A stretch of DNA of 64,000 nt, taken from positions 124,001 through 188,000 of the forward strand of contig NZ_KZ679043.1 in the NCBI RefSeq assembly GCF_003024195.1, given 5' to 3'. Positions 46,956 to 55,317 of this stretch are shown here, in pieces. This stretch comes from Streptomyces dioscori (GTDB taxonomy: Bacteria; Actinomycetota; Actinomycetes; Streptomycetales; Streptomycetaceae). The notes beneath the pieces were generated by a model, which worked only from the letters and a program-made list of their open reading frames with translations, was not told the origin of the DNA and ran no database searches. The translations under genes and the position numbers were made by a program. How positions within the stretch are numbered: position 1 is the stretch's first letter; each line of letters begins with the position of its first letter.

Positions 46956-48379
46956 CGCCGCCCGCCACACCCCCCACGCACCCCGTGCACCACCAGCCCG
47001 AAGCCCCCCGCGACCTCGTCGGCATCGGCATCGGCCCCAGCAATCTCTCCCTCGCCGCCCTCGCCCACCCCCTCACCGAACTCGACACCGTCTTCTACGA
47101 ACAACACCCCACGTTCGACTGGCACCCCGGCCTCCTCCTCGAAGGCGCCACCCTCCAAGTCCCCTTCCTCGCCGACCTCGTCACCCTCGCCGACCCCGCC
47201 AGCCCCTGGACCTTCCTCAACTACCTCAAGACCCGCGAACGCCTCTTCCCCTTCTACTTCGCCGAGCGCTTCCACATCCACCGCGCCGAGTACGCCGCCT
47301 ACTGCCGCTGGGTCAGCGACAGCCTCCCCGGACTCCACTTCGGCCACCAGGTCGACGCCGTCCGCTGGAACCCCGAACGCGACATCTTCGAAGTCGACTT
47401 CACCCAACTCGACACCGACGGCGAAGCCGAAGCCCTCGGCCGCACCTACACCAGGAACATCGCCCTCGGCATCGGCACCGCCCCCCACATCCCCGAACCG
47501 ATGCGCCCCCTCGCCGAAGCACCCGGCGTCCCCGTCATCCACGCCGCCGACTACCTCAAACACCGCGAGAACTTCCTCGCCGCCGACCACATCACCGTCA
47601 TCGGATCAGGGCAGTCAGGCGCCGAAGTCTTCCTCGACCTCCTCAGAAACCGCCCCGTCGGCCGCGAGAGAATTCACTGGCTCGCCCGCACCGAAGCCTT
47701 CGCGCCCATGGAGTACTCAAAACTCGGGCTCGAACACTTCACCCCCGACTACACGCGCTACTTCCACGCCCTGCCCGAACCCGTACGCGACCGGCTCGTC
47801 CCCGCCCAATGGCAACTCCACAAAGGCATCGACGCCGACACCATCGCCGCCATCCACGACGAGCTCTACCGCCGCACCCTCGACGGCGGCTGGCCCGACA
47901 CCGTCCTCACCCCCGGCGTCCACGTCCGCACCGCGGGACGCATCGGCAGCACCAAGATCGAACTACACCTGGAACACGTCCAACAGGCCAGCCGGTCCCG
48001 TATCACCACCGACGCCGTCGTCCTCGCCACCGGCTACCGGGAACGCCCCCTCGACCGCATCCTCGCCGGCCTCGACCCCTACATGCGCCGCGACGCCTCC
48101 GCACGCCCCAGGATCGACGACCACCACCGCCTCGTCCTCGACCCCTCCGTCACCGGATCCGTCCACGTCCAGAACGCCGAGACACACACCCACGGCGTAG
48201 GCGCCCCCGACCTCGGCCTCACCGCCTGGCGCAGCGCGAGCATCCTCAACTCCCTGACCGGCAAGGACCCCTACCCCCTGCCCGGCCGAACCGCCTTCAC
48301 CAGCTTCGGACTCACCCCACAGCCCCAGATCCCGCCCGCCAGGCGACCGAAGACCCTCACACCACTGGTGGCCGACTGA
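46952..48379 (+). CDS. L-lysine/L-ornithine N-monooxygenase family flavoprotein, DesB-like
   Basis: 475 residues, class B flavin monooxygenase of the IucD/SidA/DesB family that N-hydroxylates terminal amines for hydroxamate siderophores. FAD motif VGIGIGPSNLSLAALA, substrate region LQVPFLADLVTLADP and FLNYLKTRERLFPFY, NADPH motif VIGSGQSGAEVFLDLL, and C-terminal VVLATGYRERP. ATG 46952 overlaps the decarboxylase stop, so both act in one process: likely diamine formation then N-hydroxylation. Missing acyltransferase and NIS synthetase genes mean the product is not known. Confidence 0.88.
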   Translation: MTPPATPPTHPVHHQPEAPRDLVGIGIGPSNLSLAALAHPLTELDTVFYEQHPTFDWHPGLLLEGATLQVPFLADLVTLADPASPWTFLNYLKTRERLFPFYFAERFHIHRAEYAAYCRWVSDSLPGLHFGHQVDAVRWNPERDIFEVDFTQLDTDGEAEALGRTYTRNIALGIGTAPHIPEPMRPLAEAPGVPVIHAADYLKHRENFLAADHITVIGSGQSGAEVFLDLLRNRPVGRERIHWLARTEAFAPMEYSKLGLEHFTPDYTRYFHALPEPVRDRLVPAQWQLHKGIDADTIAAIHDELYRRTLDGGWPDTVLTPGVHVRTAGRIGSTKIELHLEHVQQASRSRITTDAVVLATGYRERPLDRILAGLDPYMRRDASARPRIDDHHRLVLDPSVTGSVHVQNAETHTHGVGAPDLGLTAWRSASILNSLTGKDPYPLPGRTAFTSFGLTPQPQIPPARRPKTLTPLVAD

Positions 48380-48398
48380 AAAATCAGCCGGCCACCAG
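48365..48398. terminator. Hairpin over the DesB-like stop codon
   Basis: A 15-bp stem with one mismatch, 48365-48379 with 48384-48398, loop AAAA. It contains the stop codon of the monooxygenase gene and lies 35 bases from the end of the convergent nucleotidase gene. Confidence 0.8.
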
Positions 48399-48433
48399 AA
48401 GCCACCAGAAGAAGGAGACGCGCGCGAACCGCT

Positions 48434-50248
48434 CTAGAAGACCGGCGTGCCCTCACGCGTCAGCTTCCAGTCCACCGACGCGAACTCCTTCGGATCCAGC
48501 GAACCCTTCGCCGTCACCCACTCCGCGATCCGCGTACGGATCTCCGTCGACTCCGCCCACAGTTCCTTCGCCGACGCCACATGCGGGAACGCGCCCCCAC
48601 CGTTCGCCCGGTAGTTGTTCACCGCGAACACGAACTGCTGCGCGTCGTCCAACGCCGCACCATTGAACGAGAGGTTCTTGATCCGCGACCCCGCCGCCTG
48701 CGCGATGTCGATGTCGTACGACAGCCCCGACACGTAGTCGTAGTTGTAGTCCGGCCGGTTGCCCGCGTTCGTCAGCTTCTCCACGTCGACCGCCGCACCG
48801 GCCGCCGTCCGCACGAAGTACTCCGCCGAGAACTCCAGATACGCCCGCACCTGCGCACCCGTCAGCAACTTCGCGACCAACGTGTTGTCATACACGTACA
48901 GACTCGACAGATCCCGGATCGTCACATCCCCCGCCGGGATCTCCGACGTCCGCGAGAACGGCGACGCCTGCGACAACACCGGCAACGACGCGTACTCCGT
49001 ACCCGCCAGCGCCGCCTTGACCACGTCCTCCTGGACCTTCGTGATCAGGTCGATGATCGGCGCGTCCTTGTACCGCGCCTCCACCGTCGTCAACGTCTCC
49101 GTCGCCGTCCCCACCACCTGGTTCACGTACGCCACGACCACATCGTGCTCGTCCTTCAGCAACTTCGTGATCCGCGGATCGTCCACCACCGCGTTCGAGT
49201 TACGGACCGACGCCGCCACCGACTCGACCGACCAGCGGCCCTTCTCGAAAACCAGCTCGAAGTCGAACAGCGAAAGCCGCTCCGCATACGCCAACGGCTC
49301 CGACAGCACGACCGTCTTCCCCGACTTCGTGTTCGTCACCTTCAGCTCGGGAATCTCCACATGCGCGTGCCCGACCAGAATCGCGTCGATCCCCGGCACC
49401 TGCTGCGCCACCAGAGCCGCCGAATTCTCCACGTACGGCAACTGGTCGCCGTACGACGACGTGCCCGAGGAACCGGAATGCGCGGACACGACCACCACGT
49501 CCGCGCCCATCGACCGCAGCTTCGGCACCCACTTCGCCGCCTGCTCCTCAAGCCCCGGGAACACCAGCTTCCCCTGCACATACGCCTTGTCCCAGATCGC
49601 GATACCCGGATTGGTCAGACCGAGAACCGCGACCTTGACCGGCGGAGCACCCTTCACATGGAACTTCTTCATGAAATACGGAGGAAAAGCCGGCTTCAGC
49701 GTCTTCGCGTCCAGCGCGTTCGCACCCAGCAGCGGGAAACGGCACTGCTGCTCGAACTTCCGCAGCGTCTCGATGCCGTAATTGAACTCGTGATTGCCCA
49801 GCGCCACAGCGTCATAGCCGATCGCGTTCATCGCCTGCGCCATCGGGTGCACCGGACCGCCCTTGGCGGTGATCGGATCCACCTTCGCGTAGTAGTACGT
49901 CAGCGGCGTGCCCTGAATCGTGTCACCCGCGTCCAGGAGCAGCGTGTTCCCACGGCCCTTCTCCTTGCGCACCGCGTTCACCAGCGTCGAGATACGCGCC
50001 AGACCCTGCGCGTTGCCCGCCGCGTCCGTGTACTCCGCGTCCTTGAAGTAGTCCCAGTTGAAGACATGACCGTGCAGATCCGTCGTCCCCATCACCGTCA
50101 GCGAGTACCGCTTCGGCTTCGGCTTCCCGTGACCGTGCCCCGTCGCCACCGCGGCCTCCGCGCTCGGCGCCGCGGCCGCACCGGCCAGAGCGACCCCGGC
50201 CCCGGTCACAGCGGACTTCTTCAGGAACTTCCGACGGTTCAACGGCAT
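48434..50248 (-). CDS. Tat-exported 5'-nucleotidase / 2',3'-cyclic phosphodiesterase (UshA family)
   Basis: 604 residues. Twin-arginine signal (NRRKFLKKSAVTGAGVALAG) to about residue 32. The metallophosphatase domain has metal-site motifs GTTDLHGHVFNW, LLLDAGDTIQGTP, ALGNHEFNYG, VVSAHSG and ILVGHAHVEIP; the C-terminal 5'-nucleotidase domain (substrate binding) follows from about residue 360 with SQASPFSR and YVYDNTLVAKLLTG. It acts outside the membrane, releasing phosphate and nucleoside from nucleotides. ATG 50248 has GAGGAGTAG upstream. Two near-identical 18-bp direct repeats precede the gene. Confidence 0.94.
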   Translation of the reverse strand: MPLNRRKFLKKSAVTGAGVALAGAAAAPSAEAAVATGHGHGKPKPKRYSLTVMGTTDLHGHVFNWDYFKDAEYTDAAGNAQGLARISTLVNAVRKEKGRGNTLLLDAGDTIQGTPLTYYYAKVDPITAKGGPVHPMAQAMNAIGYDAVALGNHEFNYGIETLRKFEQQCRFPLLGANALDAKTLKPAFPPYFMKKFHVKGAPPVKVAVLGLTNPGIAIWDKAYVQGKLVFPGLEEQAAKWVPKLRSMGADVVVVSAHSGSSGTSSYGDQLPYVENSAALVAQQVPGIDAILVGHAHVEIPELKVTNTKSGKTVVLSEPLAYAERLSLFDFELVFEKGRWSVESVAASVRNSNAVVDDPRITKLLKDEHDVVVAYVNQVVGTATETLTTVEARYKDAPIIDLITKVQEDVVKAALAGTEYASLPVLSQASPFSRTSEIPAGDVTIRDLSSLYVYDNTLVAKLLTGAQVRAYLEFSAEYFVRTAAGAAVDVEKLTNAGNRPDYNYDYVSGLSYDIDIAQAAGSRIKNLSFNGAALDDAQQFVFAVNNYRANGGGAFPHVASAKELWAESTEIRTRIAEWVTAKGSLDPKEFASVDWKLTREGTPVF

Positions 50249-50273
50249 GACGGGCTACTCCTCGGAGGAACGA

Positions 50274-50334
50274 TCAACGACGCGCGTAGATGTGGATACG
50301 GCTGTCCACCTGAACTTCAACAACGCGCGTAGAT
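50274..50334 (-). promoter_or_regulatory. Direct repeats upstream of the 5'-nucleotidase
   Basis: TCAACGACGCGCGTAGAT (50274-50291) and TCAACAACGCGCGTAGAT (50317-50334), 17 of 18 bases identical, 43 bases apart from start to start (four helical turns). They begin 26 bases upstream of the start codon. They do not match the PhoP PHO-box pattern of 11-bp GTTCACC units well. Operator function is inference. Confidence 0.5.
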
Positions 50335-50455
50335 TCTGACCCGAGCACGCCACACAGCAACACCCCCCGCAGGTTTCGATCTGATGACCGGCAGACACCA
50401 AGGCATGCACCACGGCAGCTGCCACGGCCGACCCACCGGTGACAGAGTGGTACGC

Positions 50456-51181
50456 ATGACCTCCGCAGCCGAGCAGCCAGGGCACCCCGCGCCCGCCACC
50501 CCCTACGGCACCCCCGCGGCCCCCCGCATCGCCGTCCGCGGCGAAGCCCACCTCGAAGTCGACCCCGAGATAGCCCGCATCGGCATCACCGTCAGCGCCC
50601 GCGGCACCGACCGCGCAGACGCCCTGAACGACCTCACCCGCCGCAACGCCACCGCCCTCGACCTCATCAAAACCTACGGCGACGCCGTCGAAAAACTCGA
50701 AACCGGCGCCTTCTCCATCACCCCCGAACTCACCAAACACGGCCGCGGCGAACGCATCCGCGCCTACCACGGCCGCGTCCACATCACCGCCGAACTCACC
50801 GACTTCACCGCCCTCGGCGAACTCACCACCCGCCTCGCCGACCTCGACCTCACCGGCATCGACGGCCCCTGGTGGGCCCTGCGCCCCGACTCACCCGCCC
50901 ACCGCCAGGCCCGACAGCAAGCGGTACGCGAAGCGGTCCAACGCGCCCGCGAATACGCCGAAGCCCTCGGCACCACCCTCGCCGCGCTCGTCGAACTCGC
51001 CGACACCGAAGCCGAGAGCGCGCAGCCCTACGCCATGGCGGCCCCCCAGTTCGCCATGCGCTCCAAAGGCTTCGACGCCGGCACCCCCGAACAGGCCCCC
51101 GCCCTCGATCTCGAACCCGAAAGGCAACACGTGTACGCACAGGTCAACGCCCGCTTCACCATGTCACCACCAGCACTCTGA
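50456..51181 (+). CDS. SIMPL domain-containing protein
   Basis: 241 residues, no signal peptide. The SIMPL (DUF541) fold is recognised by RIAVRGEAHLEVDPEIARIGITVSARG-type N-terminal strand (here split as IAVRGEAHLEVDP and ARIGITVSARG), followed by ARQQAVREAVQRAREYAEALG and a C-terminal VYAQVNARFTM strand. The family is widespread and of uncertain function. ATG 50456 is chosen as closest to the fold; an in-frame start at 50384 adds a His-rich segment without homology. It is divergent from the 5'-nucleotidase gene. Confidence 0.85.
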   Translation: MTSAAEQPGHPAPATPYGTPAAPRIAVRGEAHLEVDPEIARIGITVSARGTDRADALNDLTRRNATALDLIKTYGDAVEKLETGAFSITPELTKHGRGERIRAYHGRVHITAELTDFTALGELTTRLADLDLTGIDGPWWALRPDSPAHRQARQQAVREAVQRAREYAEALGTTLAALVELADTEAESAQPYAMAAPQFAMRSKGFDAGTPEQAPALDLEPERQHVYAQVNARFTMSPPAL

Positions 51182-51324
51182 AAGCCCTCCAACGAACTCC
51201 CGAAATGCTCATCGGAGCACCCCCGCGCACAATCCAACCCTTGTCAATATCCCTTCACGCAAAGGTTGTTGAGTAGTCATGCAGCGCCAATTCCCTACCC
51301 ACTGGTAAGCCCTAGGCTCACACC

Positions 51325-52761
51325 ATGCGCCGAGCAAAGATCGTCTGTACATTGGGCCCCGCCACCGACTCCTACGACCAGATCAAAGCACTGGTCGAAG
51401 CCGGAATGGACGTAGCCCGCTTCAACCTCAGCCACGGCGGCTACGCCGACCACGAGGAGCGGTACCAGCACGTACGCAAGGCCTCTGACGAGACCGGCCG
51501 CAGCGTCGGCATCCTCGCCGACCTCCAAGGCCCCAAGATCCGCCTCGGCCGCTTCACCGAAGGACCCGTACTCCTCGAACGAGGCGACTCCTTCACCATC
51601 ACCGTCGAAGACGGCGCCCAGGGCGACCGCCAGACCTGCGGGACCACATACGCCGGACTCGCCGCCGACGTCACCACCGGCGAACGCATCCTCGTCGACG
51701 ACGGAAAAGTCTGCCTCGAAGTCACCTCCGTCGACGGACCCCGCGTCCACACCACCGTCGTCGAAGGCGGCATGGTCTCCGACAACAAAGGCCTCAACCT
51801 CCCCGGCGTCGCCGTCTCCGTCCCCGCCCTCTCCGAAAAGGACGAGAACGACCTCCGCTGGGCGCTGCGCACCGGCTGTGACGTCATCGCCCTCTCCTTC
51901 GTCCGCAGCGGACGCGACATCGAGGACGTCCACCGGATCATGGACGAGGAGGGCCGCCGCCTCCCCGTGATCGCCAAGGTCGAGAAGCCGCAGGCCGTCG
52001 AGAACATCGACGACATCGTCGCCGCCTTCGACGGCATCATGGTCGCCCGCGGCGACCTCGGCGTCGAGATGCCTCTGGAGCAGGTCCCGATCGTCCAGAA
52101 GCGCGCGATCAAACTGGCCAAGCGCAACGCCAAGCCGGTCATCGTCGCAACCCAGATGCTCGACTCGATGATCGAGAACTCCCGCCCCACCAGGGCCGAG
52201 GCGTCGGACGTGGCCAACGCCGTCATCGACGGCACGGACGCCGTGATGCTGTCGGGCGAGACGAGCGTCGGCAAGTACCCCGTCGAGACAGTCGCCACGA
52301 TGGCCCGCATCGTCGAAGCGGCGGAGGAGGACATCCTGGCCAAGGGCCTGCCGCCCCTCACCGACCGCAACAAGCCCCGCACCCAGGGCGGCGCGGTCGC
52401 CCGGGCCGCCGCCGAGATGGGCGACTTCCTGGGCGCGAAGTTCCTCGTCGCCTTCACGCAGTCCGGCGACACGGTCCGCCGCCTGTCCCGCTACCGCTCG
52501 CCGATCCCGCTCCTGGCGTTCACCCCGGACGAGGCGACGCGCTCGCAGCTGAACCTCACATGGGGTGTGGAGACCCTCCTCGGCCCGCACGTCGACTCCA
52601 CGGACGCGATGGTCGACCAGGTCGACGAACTCCTCCTGAAGCACGGCCGCTGCAAGAAGGGCGACATCGTCGTCATCACGGCCGGCTCCCCGCCCGGAGT
52701 CTCCGGCTCGACAAACCTGGTCCGAGTCCACCACATCGGAGAGGACGACAGCCCGAAGTAG
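51325..52761 (+). CDS. pyk: Pyruvate kinase
   Basis: 478 residues, full length. Transfers phosphate from phosphoenolpyruvate to ADP, the last step of glycolysis. The start MRRAKIVCTLGPAT, ARFNLSHG, the beta-domain, the active-site signature VIAKVEKPQAVENIDDI, GIMVARGDLGVEMPLEQVP and SRPTRAEASDVANAV with SGETSVGKYP are all intact; the C-terminal effector domain ends GSPPGVSGSTNL. ATG 51325 is only about 7 bases beyond TAGGCT (51313-51318), so transcription may begin at or near the start codon; no Shine-Dalgarno is present. Streptomyces usually has a second pyk elsewhere. Confidence 0.96.
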   Translation: MRRAKIVCTLGPATDSYDQIKALVEAGMDVARFNLSHGGYADHEERYQHVRKASDETGRSVGILADLQGPKIRLGRFTEGPVLLERGDSFTITVEDGAQGDRQTCGTTYAGLAADVTTGERILVDDGKVCLEVTSVDGPRVHTTVVEGGMVSDNKGLNLPGVAVSVPALSEKDENDLRWALRTGCDVIALSFVRSGRDIEDVHRIMDEEGRRLPVIAKVEKPQAVENIDDIVAAFDGIMVARGDLGVEMPLEQVPIVQKRAIKLAKRNAKPVIVATQMLDSMIENSRPTRAEASDVANAVIDGTDAVMLSGETSVGKYPVETVATMARIVEAAEEDILAKGLPPLTDRNKPRTQGGAVARAAAEMGDFLGAKFLVAFTQSGDTVRRLSRYRSPIPLLAFTPDEATRSQLNLTWGVETLLGPHVDSTDAMVDQVDELLLKHGRCKKGDIVVITAGSPPGVSGSTNLVRVHHIGEDDSPK

Positions 52762-52772
52762 GGGGCGGGGGC

Positions 52773-53561
52773 TCAGTACTTGGGCCCTACGTGGGCGTCC
52801 ATGAGGGCGACGGAGGCGCGGCGGGCGACGGAGATGTTGAAGGGGTCCACGCCGCGGGCAAGGGTGGTCCATTTGACGCCGACCTTGTCGAGGGTGTCGC
52901 TGAAGAGCTTCCGGATGTCGTCCGACTTGTTGGCGAACAGGTAGCGCGGATACTCGTAGCGCTTGCGCTCGCCCGCCACGATTCGGGTCGTCCAGTTGAT
53001 GATCCGGCATCCGTCGGAGTGGACAAGCCCTCGTACGAACGCCCACGGGTGGGCGTCGACGATGTCCTGCTGCCAGGGTTCGAGGGCGATCCGGCGGTCG
53101 TGCTTCTTGCCCGGGCCGTGTTGGGGGAAGAGGCAGGGCAAATGCTTCGAGTAGACCTTCACGTTGCGGCACCCGGTCTTGCGGACGCGGCAGACCGAGT
53201 TGTCGGGGAAGACCGTGCGCATGGCCTGCTCGCAGTCGTCAATGAGTCCGGGCCATGATTCGCCGCAGGTGATCATGAGATTGGGTACGCGGTGCGCTGA
53301 GTAGCGGCTGATGTGGCCGTCGCCCAGGTACAGACCGAGCAGGTAGCTGTACGCGGACTCGTTCAGCTCCCTGCCATCGCACCGGGGACACGGTGGGTCG
53401 TGCTTCCCCGGGCACTCGCCGCGTCTCGCCCGGTCCAGATGCTTCCAGTAACTGATGGTGCCGGGAGGGATGCCGAACGTCCGCGCCACGTCCGCGTTGC
53501 TCACGCCGTCCCGCAGGAGCGTGACTGCCTTTTGTCGCACTTCTGTGCTGTGGAGGTTCAT
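52773..53561 (-). CDS. HTH protein with two LAGLIDADG motifs (homing endonuclease-like)
   Basis: 262 residues. N-terminal helix-turn-helix of Hin/transposase type (residues 7-40, DGVSNADVARTFGIPPGTIS), a cysteine cluster (C50, C58, C61 with CPRC), then two LAGLIDADG motifs: YLLGLYLGDG (73-82) and FVRGLVHSDG (175-184), each with the metal-binding Asp. This is the layout of monomeric LAGLIDADG endonucleases, but free-standing with an HTH and no host intron or intein. Streptomyces genomes carry several such proteins, often annotated as regulators. It lies 107 bases past the 3' end of the tRNA on the same strand. ATG 53561 is preferred; 53594 would add 11 residues. Confidence 0.82.
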   Translation of the reverse strand: MNLHSTEVRQKAVTLLRDGVSNADVARTFGIPPGTISYWKHLDRARRGECPGKHDPPCPRCDGRELNESAYSYLLGLYLGDGHISRYSAHRVPNLMITCGESWPGLIDDCEQAMRTVFPDNSVCRVRKTGCRNVKVYSKHLPCLFPQHGPGKKHDRRIALEPWQQDIVDAHPWAFVRGLVHSDGCRIINWTTRIVAGERKRYEYPRYLFANKSDDIRKLFSDTLDKVGVKWTTLARGVDPFNISVARRASVALMDAHVGPKY

Positions 53562-53667
53562 GCGGCCACTCTGTGTGACGGATCGCAACCGCACGCAGCA
53601 AAAAGCGGATGTTCACGAGAATGGGAACATCCGCTTTACAGTGCTGACCTTGGAATCAAAGGAAAAG

Positions 53668-53742
53668 TGCCCCAGGTGGGATTCGAACCCACACTGTCCG
53701 CTGTTTGAGAGCGGCCTCTCTAACCAGTTGGAGTACTGGGGC
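53668..53742 (-). tRNA. tRNA with CAA anticodon (Leu by anticodon), class I structure
   Basis: 75 bases without an encoded CCA. Acceptor GCCCCAG/CTGGGGC with discriminator A; D-arm CUC/GAG stem with GG in the loop; anticodon stem CCGCT/AGCGG and loop CTCAAAC, anticodon CAA; variable loop of only 5 bases (ACAGT); T-arm GTGGG-TTCGAAT-CCCAC. All normal bacterial tRNA-Leu have a long variable arm (class II), so this short form is unexpected. Minus strand: the gene reads from 53742 down to 53668. Confidence 0.88.
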
Positions 53743-53840
53743 CTTGGAAAGGAAGGGTTGCGACCACCCCTCGGCCCACTACCTTACCGTAGCTAGGTAG
53801 GCTCTTGGGAGCAGTACCTGCCCCATAAAGAGGAGCCCCC

Positions 53841-54509
53841 GTGACCGCCCCCGAGTCGCCCCAGCCCGTAGACGCGCCCGACGACGACAAGTCGCACGTG
53901 CCTCCGCTGACGACCCGTGTCGTCATCGCCGAGGACGAGGCGTTGATCCGTCTCGACCTCAAGGAGATGCTCGAAGAAGAGGGGTACTCGGTCGTCGGCG
54001 AGGCCGGTGACGGTGAGGAAGCCGTCGAGCTCGCCCGGGAGCACCGCCCTGACCTGGTCATTCTCGATGTGAAGATGCCCAAGTTGGATGGGATCTCGGC
54101 GGCCGAGAAGATCGCGGAGGAGTCCATCGCCCCCGTGCTGATGCTGACCGCGTTCTCGCAGCGCGACCTCGTCGAGCGGGCGAGGGACGCCGGCGCGATG
54201 GCGTACCTCGTGAAGCCGTTCAGCAAGAGTGACGTCGTTCCGGCCATCGAGATGGCTGTCTCGCGGTTCACGGAGCTGAAGGCGCTGGAGAAGGAGATCG
54301 AGGATCTCACCCAGCGGCTGGAGACGCGGAAGCTGGTGGACCGCGCGAAGTCGGTGCTGCAGACGGAGTACGGCCTCACCGAGCCGGCCGCGTTCCGGTG
54401 GATCCAGAAGACGTCGATGGACCGTCGTATGTCGATGCAGCAGGTCGCCGAGGCGGTCATTCTCGACGCCGACGAGAAGAAAGCCGACAAGAAGGCGTCC
54501 AAGGGCTGA
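53841..54509 (+). CDS. pdtaR: ANTAR-domain response regulator (PdtaR-like)
   Basis: 222 residues. Receiver domain with VVIAEDEALIRLDL, phosphoacceptor Asp in LVILDVKMPKLDG, Thr in LMLTAFSQ and Lys in YLVKPFSKSD; then a coiled linker (ALEKEIEDLTQRLETRK) and a C-terminal ANTAR RNA-binding domain, LVDRAKSVLQTEYGLTEPAAFRWIQK to MSMQQVAEAVI. It binds dual-hexaloop RNAs as an antiterminator; phosphorylation comes from a partner such as PdtaS, not encoded here. GTG 53841 has AAGAGGAG upstream. A 21-bp hairpin follows. Confidence 0.92.
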   Translation: MTAPESPQPVDAPDDDKSHVPPLTTRVVIAEDEALIRLDLKEMLEEEGYSVVGEAGDGEEAVELAREHRPDLVILDVKMPKLDGISAAEKIAEESIAPVLMLTAFSQRDLVERARDAGAMAYLVKPFSKSDVVPAIEMAVSRFTELKALEKEIEDLTQRLETRKLVDRAKSVLQTEYGLTEPAAFRWIQKTSMDRRMSMQQVAEAVILDADEKKADKKASKG

Positions 54510-54528
54510 GCTGCCCACCCTGCTCGTC

Positions 54529-54579
54529 GTACGGCTGAGGCCCGCACCCCGGATTCACGGGTGCGGGCCTCAGCCGTAC
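54529..54579. terminator. Bidirectional terminator between pdtaR and livF
   Basis: A perfect 21-bp inverted repeat: 54529-54549 with 54559-54579, 9-base loop, lying between two convergent genes (pdtaR ends 54509, livF ends 54601). Confidence 0.9.
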
Positions 54580-54600
54580 AGCAAGCGAGATCCAGGGACC

Positions 54601-55317
54601 TCAGTCCTCGCCGAGGTACGCCTTGCGGACGGATTCGTCGGTGAGGAGGTCGCGGCCGGTGCCGGAGAGCACGATGGAGCCGACTTCCATGACGTGTCCG
54701 TGGTCGGCGAGGGAGAGCGCCGCCTGGGCGTTCTGCTCGACGAGGAGGATCGTCGTGCCCTGGGACTTCAGTTCCGCGATGGTCGCCATGATCTTCTGCA
54801 TCATGATCGGCGAGAGGCCCATGGAGGGTTCGTCGAGCATGAGCAGTTTCGGCTGGGACATCAGGGCGCGGCCCATGGCGAGCATCTGCTGCTCACCGCC
54901 GGAGAGGGTGCCCGCGGCCTGCTTGCGGCGTTCTCCGAGGATGGCGAAGAGGTCGTACGCGCGCTGGATGTCCTTCTCGATGCCTGCCTTGTCGTTGCGC
55001 AGGAAGGCGCCGAGGCGGAGGTTGTCCTCGATCGTCATGCGGGGGAAGATGTGCCGCCCCTCGGGGGAGTGCGCGAGTCCGAGGGAGACGATCTGGTGGG
55101 CCGGGGTCTTCTTGAGGGACTTGCCCTGGAACTTGATCTGGCCGCCGATGGGCTTGAGGAGGCCGGAGAGGGTGCGCAGGGTGGTGGTCTTGCCGGCGCC
55201 GTTGGTGCCGATGAGGGTGACGACCTGGCCGGCGTCGACCTTGAAGGAGATGCCCTTGACGGCTTCGATCTTGCCGTAGGCGACCCGGAGGTCTTCGACT
55301 TCGAGGAGTGCGGTCAT
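54601..55317 (-). CDS. livF: Branched-chain amino acid ABC transporter ATP-binding protein LivF
   Basis: 238 residues. Walker A LIGTNGAGKTTTLR, signature LSGGEQQMLAMGRAL, Walker B LLMLDEPSMGLSP. The absence of the long insert and the gene order mark it as LivF. ATG 55317 overlaps the livG stop (ATGA). Last gene of livK-H-M-G-F; powers uptake of Leu/Ile/Val or related amino acids. Confidence 0.95.
   Translation of the reverse strand: MTALLEVEDLRVAYGKIEAVKGISFKVDAGQVVTLIGTNGAGKTTTLRTLSGLLKPIGGQIKFQGKSLKKTPAHQIVSLGLAHSPEGRHIFPRMTIEDNLRLGAFLRNDKAGIEKDIQRAYDLFAILGERRKQAAGTLSGGEQQMLAMGRALMSQPKLLMLDEPSMGLSPIMMQKIMATIAELKSQGTTILLVEQNAQAALSLADHGHVMEVGSIVLSGTGRDLLTDESVRKAYLGED

Noticed and set aside
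50249..50340. PHO box before the 5'-nucleotidase
   Set aside because: Only one GTTCA-like unit is present on the coding strand, without a properly spaced second 11-bp unit; the clear direct repeats have a different sequence.
52762..53668. Small integrative element using the tRNA as attachment site
   Set aside because: No integrase gene and no second copy of the tRNA 3' end (the TTCGAATCCCACCTGGGGCA region) is found on the far side of the LAGLIDADG gene.
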